The notes beneath the pieces were generated by a model, which had not been told where the DNA came from, searched no databases, and was given only the letters and a program-made list of their open reading frames with translations. A stretch of 32,230 bases of DNA from DATNBT01 sp964579765 (lineage in GTDB: Bacteria > Acidobacteriota > Vicinamibacteria > Vicinamibacterales > CAVVIG01), in contig CAZOIK010000152.1 in the NCBI GenBank assembly GCA_964579765.1, positions 1 through 32,230 on the forward strand, read 5' to 3'. The first letter of the stretch is position 1, and every line of letters begins with the position of its first letter. Of this stretch, positions 20,280 to 27,986 are shown one piece after another. The position numbers and the translations under genes are program-made.

Positions 20280-21677
20280 GTGGAGCCAGTCATCAGTCCC
20301 CAGTCTCCAGTCGCCAGTCCAGAGTCATCAGTCGAGCCGCCGCTCCTGTCGAAGACCTGGTACGGGTATTACGTCCTCGCGCTGCTCACGTTCTGCTACG
20401 TCGCCAACGTCGTCGATCGCTCGCAGGTGCTGGCGGCGTCGCTGCAGGCGATCAAGCACGAGTTCGGCGCGAGCGACGCGCAGCTCGGCATTTTGAGCGG
20501 CCTGCCGTTCGCGATCTTCTACTCGTTTCTCGGCATCCCGCTCGCGGCGTGGGCCGATCGATCGAGCCGGCGCAACGTGCTCGCGTGGTCGTGCGCGTTG
20601 TGGAGCGCGGCGACCGGCGTCTGCGGCATGGCGGTGAACTTCGCGATGCTGTTCGTCGCGCGCGTCGGCACCGCGATCGGCGAAGCGGGCGGCAGTCCGC
20701 CGTCGCACTCGCTCATCTCCGATTACTTTCCGAAGCTGAAGCGCGGCACGGCGTTCTCGATCTACGCGCTCGCCGTGCCGGTGGGGACGTCGATCGGCGC
20801 CGCGGTCGGGGGCTGGGGCATGCTGCATCTCGGCTGGCGCGCGACGTTCTACCTCGTCGGCTTTCCGGGCGTCGTGCTCGCGCTGCTGGTGCGCGCGACG
20901 ATCGTCGAACCCCCGCGCGGGTACGCGGACTTTCCTTCGACGCGCTCCGCGCCTTCGACTCGCTCGCGCTCAGGACAGGTGGCCCCGCCACCAGCGAGCC
21001 AGGCGCCGCCGGTGCGCGACGTGCTCGGGTTCATGTTCCGGCGCCCGTCGTTCGTGCACCTGAGCCTCGCGGCCGCGCTGCACTCGGTCGTCTGGTACGC
21101 GTCCGGCGCGTTCAACAACGCGTTCCTGCAGCGCTCGCACGCGATGACGGCGGCGCAGGCGGGCTACTGGATCTCGCTCTTCAGCGCCATCGGCGGTGTC
21201 GGCACGTTCGCGGGCGGCTACCTGGCGGACAAGTTGAGCACGACGACGCACGATCGCCGGTGGTATCTGTGGGTGCCGGGCATCGCGACGCTGCTGTGCG
21301 TGCCGTGTCAGTTCTTCGTGTATCTGTCGCCGGCACGATCGGTCATGCTGCCGATGTTCGGGGCGATGACGTTCATGGCCGCCGTGTTCTTCGGCCCGTC
21401 GTTCGCGATGACGCAGGCGATCTCGCCGCTGCGGATGCGATCGGTCGCGACCTCGCTGCTGCTGCTCGTGCAAACGCTCATCGGCCAGGGCATCGGCCCG
21501 TGGCTCGCCGGGTTCGTCAGCGACCGGCTCGTGCCGTCGTTTGGCCGCGGCTCGCTGCGGTACTCGCTGGTCCTGGTCGGGCTCGTCAACGTCTGGGCCG
21601 CGCTACATTACTTATGGGGCGCGCGCTCGCTGCGCCAGGATCGGGAGACGACGGAGCGCCTCGCCAGCGCCATGTAG
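20280..21677 (+). CDS. MFS transporter (Spinster/hexuronate-type)
   Basis: 465 residues, about 12 transmembrane segments, inner membrane. The first half shows 'VANVVDRSQVLAASLQAIKH' and loop 2-3 'GIPLAAWADRSSRRNVLAWS' (the MFS D-R-x-x-R/K signature), then 'FVARVGTAIGEAGGSPPSHS'. The second half has 'GGYLADKLSTTTHDRRW'. Spinster-like and organic-acid MFS carriers share the GEAG motif. GTG at 20280 is the only possible start in this frame, because TAA at 20262-20264 closes it upstream and no later Met precedes TM1. The first ~19 codons are encoded by a 7-nt repeat. It is divergent from the dehydratase and upstream of the aconitase X operon; the substrate is probably that pathway's acid, as inference. 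Confidence 0.88.
   Translation: MEPVISPQSPVASPESSVEPPLLSKTWYGYYVLALLTFCYVANVVDRSQVLAASLQAIKHEFGASDAQLGILSGLPFAIFYSFLGIPLAAWADRSSRRNVLAWSCALWSAATGVCGMAVNFAMLFVARVGTAIGEAGGSPPSHSLISDYFPKLKRGTAFSIYALAVPVGTSIGAAVGGWGMLHLGWRATFYLVGFPGVVLALLVRATIVEPPRGYADFPSTRSAPSTRSRSGQVAPPPASQAPPVRDVLGFMFRRPSFVHLSLAAALHSVVWYASGAFNNAFLQRSHAMTAAQAGYWISLFSAIGGVGTFAGGYLADKLSTTTHDRRWYLWVPGIATLLCVPCQFFVYLSPARSVMLPMFGAMTFMAAVFFGPSFAMTQAISPLRMRSVATSLLLLVQTLIGQGIGPWLAGFVSDRLVPSFGRGSLRYSLVLVGLVNVWAALHYLWGARSLRQDRETTERLASAM
20288..20336 (+). repeat. Seven tandem AGTCNNN heptanucleotides in the MFS start region
   Basis: AGTC recurs exactly every 7 nt at 20288, 20295, 20302, 20309, 20316, 20323 and 20330; the variable triplets are ATC, CCC, TCC, GCC, CAG, ATC and GAG. 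The array starts 8 nt after the first base of the GTG start codon and encodes a Ser/Pro-rich leader. A gain or loss of one unit would shift the frame. Confidence 0.85.
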
Positions 21678-21688
21678 CGAGCGCCCTT

Positions 21689-21745
21689 GTGGTGCAGACC
21701 TGGAGGTCTGCACCACTGTGACGCAGCCCTGAAGGTCTGCACTAC
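21689..21745 (+). repeat. 57-bp palindromic element between MFS and aconitase X genes
   Basis: The left half is a perfect 13-bp stem GTGGTGCAGACCT / AGGTCTGCACCAC (21689-21701 and 21704-21716, loop GG). The right half retains CCTGAAGG and the terminus CTGCACTAC (21737-21745), ending 5 nt before the ATG of aconitase X. The strong hairpin may attenuate transcription or protect mRNA ends between the two genes. It has no T-tract. Confidence 0.8.
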
Positions 21746-21750
21746 ACGAG

Positions 21751-23052
21751 ATGCAACTCACCGACTCTGACAAAGCGTTCCTCGACGGCCGCCGCGGCAA
21801 GGCGCAGCAGAAGGCGATGGAGCTGCTCGTGCGCTACGCGGACGCGCTCGGCGCGGAGCGGTTCGTTGACACGCGCAACGTGTGCGGCGTGCCCGGTTCT
21901 GCGAATCCGTTCCTGCAGAACTACTACAAGGACAAAGGCACGAGCGAGCGCGACGCGATCTTCTCGTTCTTCGATCTCGATGCGGACGAGCTCGTCGAGG
22001 CGCCGCAGGCGCTGGTCTCGACCTGCTGCCTGCAGGGCGGCGCGGATCCGGATCACTGGGAGACGCTCGGCACGAAGCCGCAGGTGTTCGACATCTACAA
22101 AGATCGCGAGCAGTTCGCGCGCGACCACGGCGTGACGATTCTCAAGACCTGCACGCCCTATCTCGCCGGCAACACGCCCGCGTTCGGCGAGCACTGCGCG
22201 TGGATGGAGAGCTCCGCCGTCGTGTACTGCAACTCGGTGCTCGGCGCGCGCACCAACACCGAGGGCCGCGAGAGCACGAGCGCGGCGATGCTCACGGGCC
22301 GGATTCCCGACTGGGGCTTCCATCGTGACGAAGGCCGGCGCGCATCGCATTGCATCGACGTCGAAGTGCCGGTCGAGTCGATGATGGACTGGGGGATGCT
22401 CGGGTACTTCGTCGGCGACGTCGTGCAGGAGCACGTGCCGGTGCTCACGGGGAAGTACAGCCGGCCGGACGTCGTCCGCCACAAACATTTCGGCGCGGCC
22501 GCCGCCTCTTCGGGCGGCGTCGAGCTCTATCACATCGTCGGCGTCACGCCTGAAGCGCCGACGCTGGAGGCCGCGTTCGGCGGGAACGCGCCGATGGCGA
22601 CGTTCAAGTACGGCGCGGCTGAGCGCAGGCGGACGTACGAGGCGATCAACGCCAGCGCGCGCGACACGGACGTCGATTACGTGATGCTGGGCTGTCCGCA
22701 CGCCGCGCTCGAGCAGATCGAGGAGGCGGCGCGGCTGCTCGAGGGCCGCCGTGTCAGCGCGAACAGCGCGCTGTGGATCTTCACGTCGCGCCACGAGAAA
22801 GAGCGCGCCGCGGCTCGAGGGCTGATCGACGTCATCACTCGAGCCGGCGGCGTCGTCATGACCGACACGTGCTCCGCGTTCGCGCAGGCGATTCCGCCCG
22901 GCACGAGAGTCGCCGCGCTCGACTCGGCGAAGCAGGCGCACTACCTGCCGGCGATCATGAACATCCAGGCGTGGTTCGGATCGACGCGCGACTGCATCAA
23001 CGCGGCGATTACGGGAAAATGGCAGCCGCAGGATATTGCGCTACTGACATGA
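21751..23052 (+). CDS. Aconitase X catalytic (large) subunit
   Basis: 433 residues. The aconitase X signatures are 'DTRNVCGVPGSANPF' (C45), 'LVSTCCLQGGADPDHW' (C92, C93), 'LKTCTPYLAGNTPAFGEHCA' (C134, C149), 'WMESSAVVYCNSVLGARTNT' followed by EGREST, 'VMLGCPHAALEQI' (C315) and 'MTDTCSAFAQ' (C374). These Cys are candidates for an Fe-S cluster. Characterised AcnX enzymes are cis-3-hydroxy-L-proline dehydratases (bacteria) and phosphomevalonate dehydratase (archaea); either a hydroxyproline or another hydroxy-acid substrate is possible. The stop overlaps the small-subunit start (ATGA), so this is the split two-gene form. It is cytoplasmic (no signal). Confidence 0.9.
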   Translation: MQLTDSDKAFLDGRRGKAQQKAMELLVRYADALGAERFVDTRNVCGVPGSANPFLQNYYKDKGTSERDAIFSFFDLDADELVEAPQALVSTCCLQGGADPDHWETLGTKPQVFDIYKDREQFARDHGVTILKTCTPYLAGNTPAFGEHCAWMESSAVVYCNSVLGARTNTEGRESTSAAMLTGRIPDWGFHRDEGRRASHCIDVEVPVESMMDWGMLGYFVGDVVQEHVPVLTGKYSRPDVVRHKHFGAAAASSGGVELYHIVGVTPEAPTLEAAFGGNAPMATFKYGAAERRRTYEAINASARDTDVDYVMLGCPHAALEQIEEAARLLEGRRVSANSALWIFTSRHEKERAAARGLIDVITRAGGVVMTDTCSAFAQAIPPGTRVAALDSAKQAHYLPAIMNIQAWFGSTRDCINAAITGKWQPQDIALLT

Positions 23053-23474
23053 AGATCACACTACACGGACGCACAGTCGTCGGCGGACGCGCGGAGGGCG
23101 AGGCACTCGTGACGCGCGACGCGGTGCCGGGCTGGGGCGGCGTGAACCCGGTGCAGGGCGTCATCACCGAAGTGCGTCACGAGCTGCGCGGCGTCAGCTT
23201 CGCCGGCAAGATTCTCGTGTGCCGCGGCGCCAAAGGATCATCAGGCTGGTCGGCGATGTATCACACGGCGCGCCTCGCCGGCACGGCGCCGCTCGCGCTG
23301 GTCTTCAACGAGATGACGACGAAGATCGCGCTCGGCGCCGTCGTCATGCGCGCGCCGAGCGTGACGGATCTCGACCGCGATCCGCTCGACGTCGTCGAGA
23401 CCGGCGACTGGGTCGTCGTCGATGGCGACGCGGGGACGGTGACGGTGGAGAAGGGCAAAGGGCAGAGGGCATGA
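23049..23474 (+). CDS. Aconitase X swivel-domain (small) subunit, DUF126
   Basis: 141 residues. Hallmarks are 'GRTVVGGRAEGEALVTRDAV', 'GWGGVNPVQGVI', then 'FAGKILVCRGAKGSSGWSAM', in which the GxKGSS loop and following Ser are the family's substrate/cluster-contacting loop, and 'APLALVFNEMTTKIALGAVV'. DUF126 forms the swivel domain completing the AcnX active site. Both ends overlap neighbours by 4 nt (ATGA), so stoichiometric translation with the large subunit and the following [2Fe-2S] subunit is likely. The C-terminal 'VTVEKGKGQRA' is basic and slightly extended. Confidence 0.9.
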   Translation: MKITLHGRTVVGGRAEGEALVTRDAVPGWGGVNPVQGVITEVRHELRGVSFAGKILVCRGAKGSSGWSAMYHTARLAGTAPLALVFNEMTTKIALGAVVMRAPSVTDLDRDPLDVVETGDWVVVDGDAGTVTVEKGKGQRA

Positions 23475-23956
23475 AGATCACAGTGAACGAGAAGACGTGG
23501 CAGGTGTCGGCATCGCCGGAGACGCCGCTGCTGTACGTGTTGTCGAACGAGCTGCAGCTGCACGGACCGCGATTCGGGTGCGGGCTTGCGCAGTGCGGAT
23601 CGTGTTCGGTGCTCGTGGACGGCGTGGAAAAGCGTTCCTGCGTGACGCCGGTGTCTGCCGTCGAGCGCAAGGCGGTGACGACGCTCGAGGGGCTGCCGAT
23701 GTGGTACGCAGTGACCAAACGGCTCGCCCGCGCGCCCGAGATGCATCCGGTGCAGCAGGCGATGCTCGAGGAGCAGGCGCCGCAATGCGGCTACTGCTAC
23801 AACGGCATGATCGTGAAGGCCGCCGAACTGCTGTCGAAGAACCCGCGGCCGGACGACGCGCAGATCAGGACGGCGATGAACGGCCACCTGTGCCGGTGCG
23901 GCACGTACCCGAGCATCGTCCGCGCCGTGAAGCGCGCGTCGGAGTTGATGGCATGA
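23471..23956 (+). CDS. [2Fe-2S] subunit of a molybdenum hydroxylase (IorA/CoxS-like)
   Basis: 161 residues. The N-terminal plant-ferredoxin-type cluster is FGCGLAQCGSCSVLVDG with C37, C42, C45 and C57. The C-terminal helical cluster domain has QCGYC (C106, C109) and LCRCGTY (C141, C143). This is the complete two-cluster small subunit of the xanthine dehydrogenase/isoquinoline-1-oxidoreductase type, carrying electrons from the Mo site. It overlaps the aconitase X small subunit upstream and the Mo subunit downstream by 4 nt each. It has no signal peptide, so it is presumably exported by hitch-hiking with the Tat-bearing partner. Confidence 0.92.
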   Translation: MKITVNEKTWQVSASPETPLLYVLSNELQLHGPRFGCGLAQCGSCSVLVDGVEKRSCVTPVSAVERKAVTTLEGLPMWYAVTKRLARAPEMHPVQQAMLEEQAPQCGYCYNGMIVKAAELLSKNPRPDDAQIRTAMNGHLCRCGTYPSIVRAVKRASELMA

Positions 23957-26184
23957 GCACTTTCCCTCGACGCGACTTCCTCAAGGCCGGCGGTGCGCTC
24001 GTCGTCGGCTTCAGCCTGCGCGACGGCGTGCTCGCGGCGCAGACGCCGGCCGTGCCGGCGCGCGGAACGATTGCCGGTCCGCCCGACGCGCAGCAGATCG
24101 ACACGTGGCTGGCGATCCACGGCGACAACACGGCGACCGTCTACATCGGCTTCGCCGAGCTGGGCCAGGGCACATCGACCGCGTTGCTGCAGATCGCCGC
24201 CGAGGAACTGGATCTCGACATGAGCCAGGTCCGCTCGGTGCGGCTCGACACCAATGTCACGCCGAATCAGGGCGGCACGTACTCGAGCGCGTCGATCGCG
24301 CGCGGAGGTCCGCAGGTGAGAACCGCGGCGGCCGAAGCGCGGCGCGCGCTGCTCGCGATGGCCGCGAAGCGCCTTGGCGTCGCTGCCGACCGCCTGAGCG
24401 TCTCGAAAGGCGTTGTGTCGGCCGATGCCGGCGCGACGCGTGTCACGTACGGCGAGCTCGTCGGCGATCGCCGGTTCGATCTGCCGTTCAGCGGATCGGC
24501 GCCGGTGAAGAAACCCGCGGAGTACACGATCGTGGGCGCACGGGTCGCGCGTCTCGATCTCGCGGAGAAGATCAAAGGCGCCCACACCTATATGCAGCAC
24601 GTCCGCGTGCCGGGCCTGCTGCACGGCCGCGTCGTGCGCCCGCGCGGCCAGCGCGGGTACGGCGTCGGCGCCCGCGTCGTGAACGTCGACGAGACGTCGA
24701 TTCGCGGCATTCCCGGCGTCCGTGTCGTGCGGCGCGGCGACTTCATCGGCGTCGTCTCTGACAACGAATGGGACGCGGTGCGTGCGGCGCGGCAACTCAA
24801 GGTGACATGGGAAGCGACGTCGGCGCTTCCCGGCCACGACAAGGTCCACGCGCGGATGCGCGCGTCGAAGACGTCGGAAGAAGTCGTCCTCGCGCGCGGC
24901 GACGCCGACGCGGCGCTGTCGAAGGCCGCGCACGTCGTCTCGCACACGTCGCGGGCGCCGTACCAGGCGCACGCGCCGTTTGCTCCGAACTGCGCGCTCG
25001 CGGACCTCACACCAGACAGCGCGTCGATCATGTGCTCGACGCAGGATGTCTACGCGACGCGCCGCACGCTGTCGGCGCTCTTGAAGCTGCCACAGGAAAA
25101 AGTGCGCGTTCAGTACTACGAAGGCGCCGGCACGTACGGCCACAGCTGTTACGACGACGTGGCGCAGGCGGCGGCGTTCATGTCGCAGGAGGCTGGCCGT
25201 CCCGTGCGCGTGCAGTTCATGCGGTGGGACGAGCACGGCTGGGACAACTTCGGCCCGGCGCACGTCGGCGAAGCGCGCGTCGCCGCGGACGCGAGCGGGA
25301 CGATCGTCGCTTACGAATATCACGGCTGGCAGCACGGCTGGAGCGGCACCGAAGCGTCGGCGCAGCTTGCCGGCGCTCCGGTCGGCGACTTCATCAACGC
25401 GCCGGCGATGGGCGTGCAGGGCGTGAACAAGCTGACGTGCGGCGGTCAGTACACGATTCCCAATCTCCGGTTGGTGAATCACAAGCTGCCGGTGACCGAG
25501 TACCTCAAGGCGGGCTGGCTCCGCTCGCCGCTCGATCTTTCGTTCGCGTTCACGTCGGAGCAGGCGATCGATCAGCTCGCGCGTGTTCTCGAGCTCGACC
25601 CGTACGAATTCCGCCGGCGCAACATCGCCGACGAGCGCTGGCTCGGCGTCCTCGACGCGGCGGCGAAGGCCGCCAACTGGACACCGGGGCAGGGCGGCGG
25701 GACGCGAACGACTGGGACCGTGGTGTCCGGCCGCGGCATCGGACTCGGCACGCATCTGCAGTCGTGGGGCGGCGCCGTCGCGGACGTGGACGTCCACCGC
25801 GACACCGGGCAAGTCGTCATCCGCCGTCTCTTCGGTGCGCTCGACGCCGGGCTCGTCGTCAACCCGGCGATCGTCGAAAGTCAGATTCGCGGGCAGCTCG
25901 TGCAGACGGCCAGCCGCATGCTGCACGAAGAGGTGACGTTCGACACGACCGGCGTCACGAGCCTCGACTGGGCGAGCTATTCAATCCTGCGGTTCGAGGA
26001 GTGTCCGGAGGTGACGGCGGTCGTCGTCCAGCGCGTGAACGAGCGCAGCCTGGGCGCGGGCGAAGAAGTGATGGCGGCGGCCGCGGCGGCCGTCGCCAAC
26101 GCGTTCTTCGACGCCACCGGCGTGCGGATGGAGGAGTTCCCGTTCACGCGGACGCGGGTGCTGGCGGCGTTGCGGCGGGCGTGA
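23953..26184 (+). CDS. Molybdopterin-binding subunit of a molybdenum hydroxylase (IorB-like), Tat-exported
   Basis: 743 residues. The N-terminus 'PRRDFLKAGGALVVGFSL' is a Tat signal (R6-R7). The layout follows the IorB branch: 'GFAELGQGTSTALLQIAAEE' (Q-loop near the cofactor), 'NQGGTYSSASIARGG', 'HTYMQHVRVPGLLHGRVVRP', 'SHTSRAPYQAHAPFAPNCAL' and the C-terminal 'ERSLGAGEEVMAAAAAAVAN', matching the GVGEP-type segment that holds the catalytic Glu. Size is similar to IorB (~740-780). No FAD subunit is encoded, so cytochrome c (gene at 26229) is the likely electron acceptor. The enzyme should act in the periplasm on an aldehyde or N-heterocycle; the substrate is unknown. Confidence 0.9.
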   Translation: MSTFPRRDFLKAGGALVVGFSLRDGVLAAQTPAVPARGTIAGPPDAQQIDTWLAIHGDNTATVYIGFAELGQGTSTALLQIAAEELDLDMSQVRSVRLDTNVTPNQGGTYSSASIARGGPQVRTAAAEARRALLAMAAKRLGVAADRLSVSKGVVSADAGATRVTYGELVGDRRFDLPFSGSAPVKKPAEYTIVGARVARLDLAEKIKGAHTYMQHVRVPGLLHGRVVRPRGQRGYGVGARVVNVDETSIRGIPGVRVVRRGDFIGVVSDNEWDAVRAARQLKVTWEATSALPGHDKVHARMRASKTSEEVVLARGDADAALSKAAHVVSHTSRAPYQAHAPFAPNCALADLTPDSASIMCSTQDVYATRRTLSALLKLPQEKVRVQYYEGAGTYGHSCYDDVAQAAAFMSQEAGRPVRVQFMRWDEHGWDNFGPAHVGEARVAADASGTIVAYEYHGWQHGWSGTEASAQLAGAPVGDFINAPAMGVQGVNKLTCGGQYTIPNLRLVNHKLPVTEYLKAGWLRSPLDLSFAFTSEQAIDQLARVLELDPYEFRRRNIADERWLGVLDAAAKAANWTPGQGGGTRTTGTVVSGRGIGLGTHLQSWGGAVADVDVHRDTGQVVIRRLFGALDAGLVVNPAIVESQIRGQLVQTASRMLHEEVTFDTTGVTSLDWASYSILRFEECPEVTAVVVQRVNERSLGAGEEVMAAAAAAVANAFFDATGVRMEEFPFTRTRVLAALRRA

Positions 26185-26197
26185 AACTTGCTGGGAA

Positions 26198-26219
26198 CTC
26201 CTGAGAACGTCTCAGGAGG
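26198..26219 (+). promoter_or_regulatory. Hairpin covering the ribosome-binding site of the cytochrome c gene
   Basis: CTCCTGAGA (26198-26206) pairs perfectly with TCTCAGGAG (26210-26218) across a 3-nt loop ACG. The 3' strand contains the AGGAGG Shine-Dalgarno site (26214-26219) of the GTG at 26229, 9 nt away. A stem of 9 bp would hide the ribosome site. No T-tract follows, so a terminator is less likely. Confidence 0.55.
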
Positions 26220-26228
26220 ACGACCGCC

Positions 26229-26669
26229 GTGCGCATCCGGCTTTTCTTCTCGTCGTTGTTCCTGCTCGGCGCCGCGTTTGTGATCGCGGTTGGGCTGAGC
26301 GCGCAGCAAACAACGGGCAGCGCAAGCGCACGTGAAGTCACGCGCGGCGAGTACCTCGTCCGCGACGTCGCGATGTGCTGGCAGTGCCACACGCCGCGGC
26401 ACGAGGACGGCTCGACCGACGAGTCGCGCTGGCTGCTCGGCGGTCCCGTGGTCATCGAGCCGATGCGGGCGGTGGAGAACTGGGCGGACGTCGCGCCGCG
26501 CATCGCGGGCCTGCCGCCGGGCACGGATCAGCAGTTCATCACGTTGATGACGAAAGGCATCGCGCGCACGGGCAAGCCGCCGCGGCCGCCGATGCCGCAG
26601 TTTCATCTCACGCGCCAGGACGCGAAAGCCGTACTCGCCTATCTGAAATCGCTGCGCCCGCGCGGATAG
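26229..26669 (+). CDS. Periplasmic monohaem cytochrome c
   Basis: 146 residues with GTG start, supported by AGGAGG 9 nt upstream. The N-terminal 25 residues are a signal peptide ('FLLGAAFVIAVGLSAQ'). Haem attachment is C50-W-Q-C53-H54, within 'GEYLVRDVAMCWQCHTPRHE'. The distal ligand is probably M122 in 'RPPMPQFHLT', followed by the terminal helix 'QDAKAVLAYLKSL'. The domain resembles the cytochrome c partners of Mo hydroxylases and alcohol dehydrogenases. It lies 44 nt after the Mo subunit and is likely its electron acceptor, passing electrons to the respiratory chain. Confidence 0.9.
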   Translation: MRIRLFFSSLFLLGAAFVIAVGLSAQQTTGSASAREVTRGEYLVRDVAMCWQCHTPRHEDGSTDESRWLLGGPVVIEPMRAVENWADVAPRIAGLPPGTDQQFITLMTKGIARTGKPPRPPMPQFHLTRQDAKAVLAYLKSLRPRG

Positions 26670-26731
26670 CGCTTCGCTATACAACCCCTGTCAGACGCGC
26701 TATTCTTGGCGCCGTTTCGAAGGGGGATCGC

Positions 26732-27145
26732 ATGAAGCCGCTCATCCTGGCTGCCGTGGTCGTGGGAGCCACGGCGGCGCCGGTGTTCGCCCATCACTCG
26801 TTCGCGATGTACGACCACACGCGGACGATCACGCTGAAGGGCGAGGTCTCGAAATTCCAGTGGACCAACCCGCACGGCTATCTCGAAATCGACGTCAAAC
26901 AGAAAGACGGATCGCTCAAGCACTACAGCCTCGAGATGACGAGCATCAACATGATGATGCGCCGGGGCTGGCGCTCGACGATGATCAAAGGCGGCGACGT
27001 CGTCGTCGCCACGGTGGCGCCACTCCTGAACGGTCAGCCGGCGGGGCTGCTGCTCGACGTCACGCTGCCCGACGGCCGCACGCTCGAGCCGGGCGTGCCG
27101 GCGGCGAACACGTTCAAACGGACACCGCCGGAGGAGCAGCAGTGA
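26732..27145 (+). CDS. DUF6152 family secreted protein, copy 2
   Basis: 137 residues from the ATG at 26732, preceded by AGGGGGA. The signal peptide (1-~20) ends 'APVFA', and the mature chain starts 'HHSFAMYDHTRTITLKGEV', then 'SKFQWTNPHGYLEIDVKQKD', 'LEMTSINMMMRRGWRSTMIK' and 'LLLDVTLPDGRTLEPG'. These match copy 1 (15501-15929) in every conserved block. The stop overlaps the start of the next gene (GTGA), so the two proteins are translationally coupled. A function is not known; association with an envelope metal-binding or sensing partner is a guess from the HH motif. Confidence 0.9.
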   Translation: MKPLILAAVVVGATAAPVFAHHSFAMYDHTRTITLKGEVSKFQWTNPHGYLEIDVKQKDGSLKHYSLEMTSINMMMRRGWRSTMIKGGDVVVATVAPLLNGQPAGLLLDVTLPDGRTLEPGVPAANTFKRTPPEEQQ

Positions 27146-27900
27146 AGGCCGCGGCCGTTGCGGTCGCCGCGGCGGTGGCGATGCTCGCGACCGTGGCCGC
27201 GCAGCAGACAGCGCATCCCGACTTCACCGGATCCTACGAGCGGTACGGCAACTTCTTCGGCCAGCCGACGCCGGCGCAGCTCGCCGACAAGACGATTCCG
27301 CCGCGCAATCCGCCGCCGCCGCTCAAGCCCGAGCCGATGAAGGAATACCAGGCGCGGCTGCAGGCGATTCGCGCCGCCGATCGCAACGGCACGCCGCTCG
27401 CGAGCGGCTACGTGAGCTGTCTCGGCGACGGCATGCCGATGATGATGAACGCGATGTTTCCGATCGAGTTCCTCGTGACCGCGCATCAGGTGACCGTCAT
27501 CGAGGAGGCGTTCACGCAGGTGCGCCGCATCCTGCTCGATCAGCCGCAGAAGGCGATCGACGACGTCGAGCCCGGGTTCTTCGGGCATTCGGTCGGCCAC
27601 TGGGAAGGCGACACGCTCGTCGCGGACACGATCGGCGTCAAGGAAGAGATCCGCTATCAGAACGTCCCGCACACGAAGGACCTGCACATCCGAGAGCGCA
27701 TTCACCTGGTCGCGCCCGAGATCCTGTGGGACGAGATCACGATGGACGACCCGGCTGTGTTCGAGAAGCCGTGGACGGTGATCGTCGCCTACAAGAAGAT
27801 GAAGGACTACACGCTGCTCGAGTACATCTGCGAGGACAACCGCGAGTACAAGGACGCGAACGGCGTCCAGCAGATCCACATCGGCCCGACACAGAAGTAG
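27142..27900 (+). CDS. Secreted protein distantly related to the 'GVWQGGGP' family
   Basis: 252 residues from GTG at 27142, with GGAGGAG (27130-27136) upstream. The signal peptide is 'VAAAVAMLATVAAQ'. The core has 'HPDFTGSYERYGNFFGQ', 'YVSCLGDGMPMMMNAMFPIE', 'FFGHSVGHWEGDTLVADTIG', 'HIRERIHLVAPEILWDEITM', then 'DDPAVFEKPW' and 'YTLLEYICEDNREYKDANG'. The G-H-S-x-G-H-x-E/D-G-x-x-L-V-x-D-T-I-G and L-EYIC-E-x-N blocks are shared with the proteins at 14674 and 15942, so it is a divergent relative. Its stop codon lies inside the terminus of a palindromic repeat. No function is established. Confidence 0.85.
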   Translation: MKAAAVAVAAAVAMLATVAAQQTAHPDFTGSYERYGNFFGQPTPAQLADKTIPPRNPPPPLKPEPMKEYQARLQAIRAADRNGTPLASGYVSCLGDGMPMMMNAMFPIEFLVTAHQVTVIEEAFTQVRRILLDQPQKAIDDVEPGFFGHSVGHWEGDTLVADTIGVKEEIRYQNVPHTKDLHIRERIHLVAPEILWDEITMDDPAVFEKPWTVIVAYKKMKDYTLLEYICEDNREYKDANGVQQIHIGPTQK

Positions 27901-27962
27901 TGCAGGCCTTCAGGCCTGCGCTTCAGAGGCCTGCGTAGGGGCGGTCCTTTCAGGGCCGCCCC
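27897..27962 (+). repeat. Palindromic element overlapping a stop codon
   Basis: GTAGTGCAG (27897-27905) contains the TAG stop of the preceding gene. Hairpin 1 is GCAGGCCT/AGGCCTGC (27902-27919, loop TC). Hairpin 2 is GGGGCGG/CCGCCCC (27938-27944 and 27956-27962) with an inner partly paired arm. It is the reverse-orientation counterpart of the element at 12082-12144. Confidence 0.8.
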
Positions 27963-27974
27963 TGTCGTTTAGGC

Positions 27975-27980
27975 TATGCT
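27975..27980 (+). promoter_or_regulatory. -10-like box of the Skp-like gene
   Basis: TATGCT (27975-27980) lies 6 nt before the ATG at 27987. A start of transcription 6-8 nt downstream would fall on the ATG itself, so a leaderless or near-leaderless mRNA is possible. No Shine-Dalgarno site is seen. Confidence 0.35.
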
Positions 27981-27986
27981 GTCTGC

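Noticed and set aside
23797..25926. A 709-residue frame on the minus strand
   Set aside because: It is antisense to the Mo subunit, which has clear motifs and 4-nt overlaps with its neighbours.
26198..26219. Rho-independent terminator after the Mo subunit
   Set aside because: The stem is followed by the Shine-Dalgarno site and the cytochrome gene, not by a T-tract.
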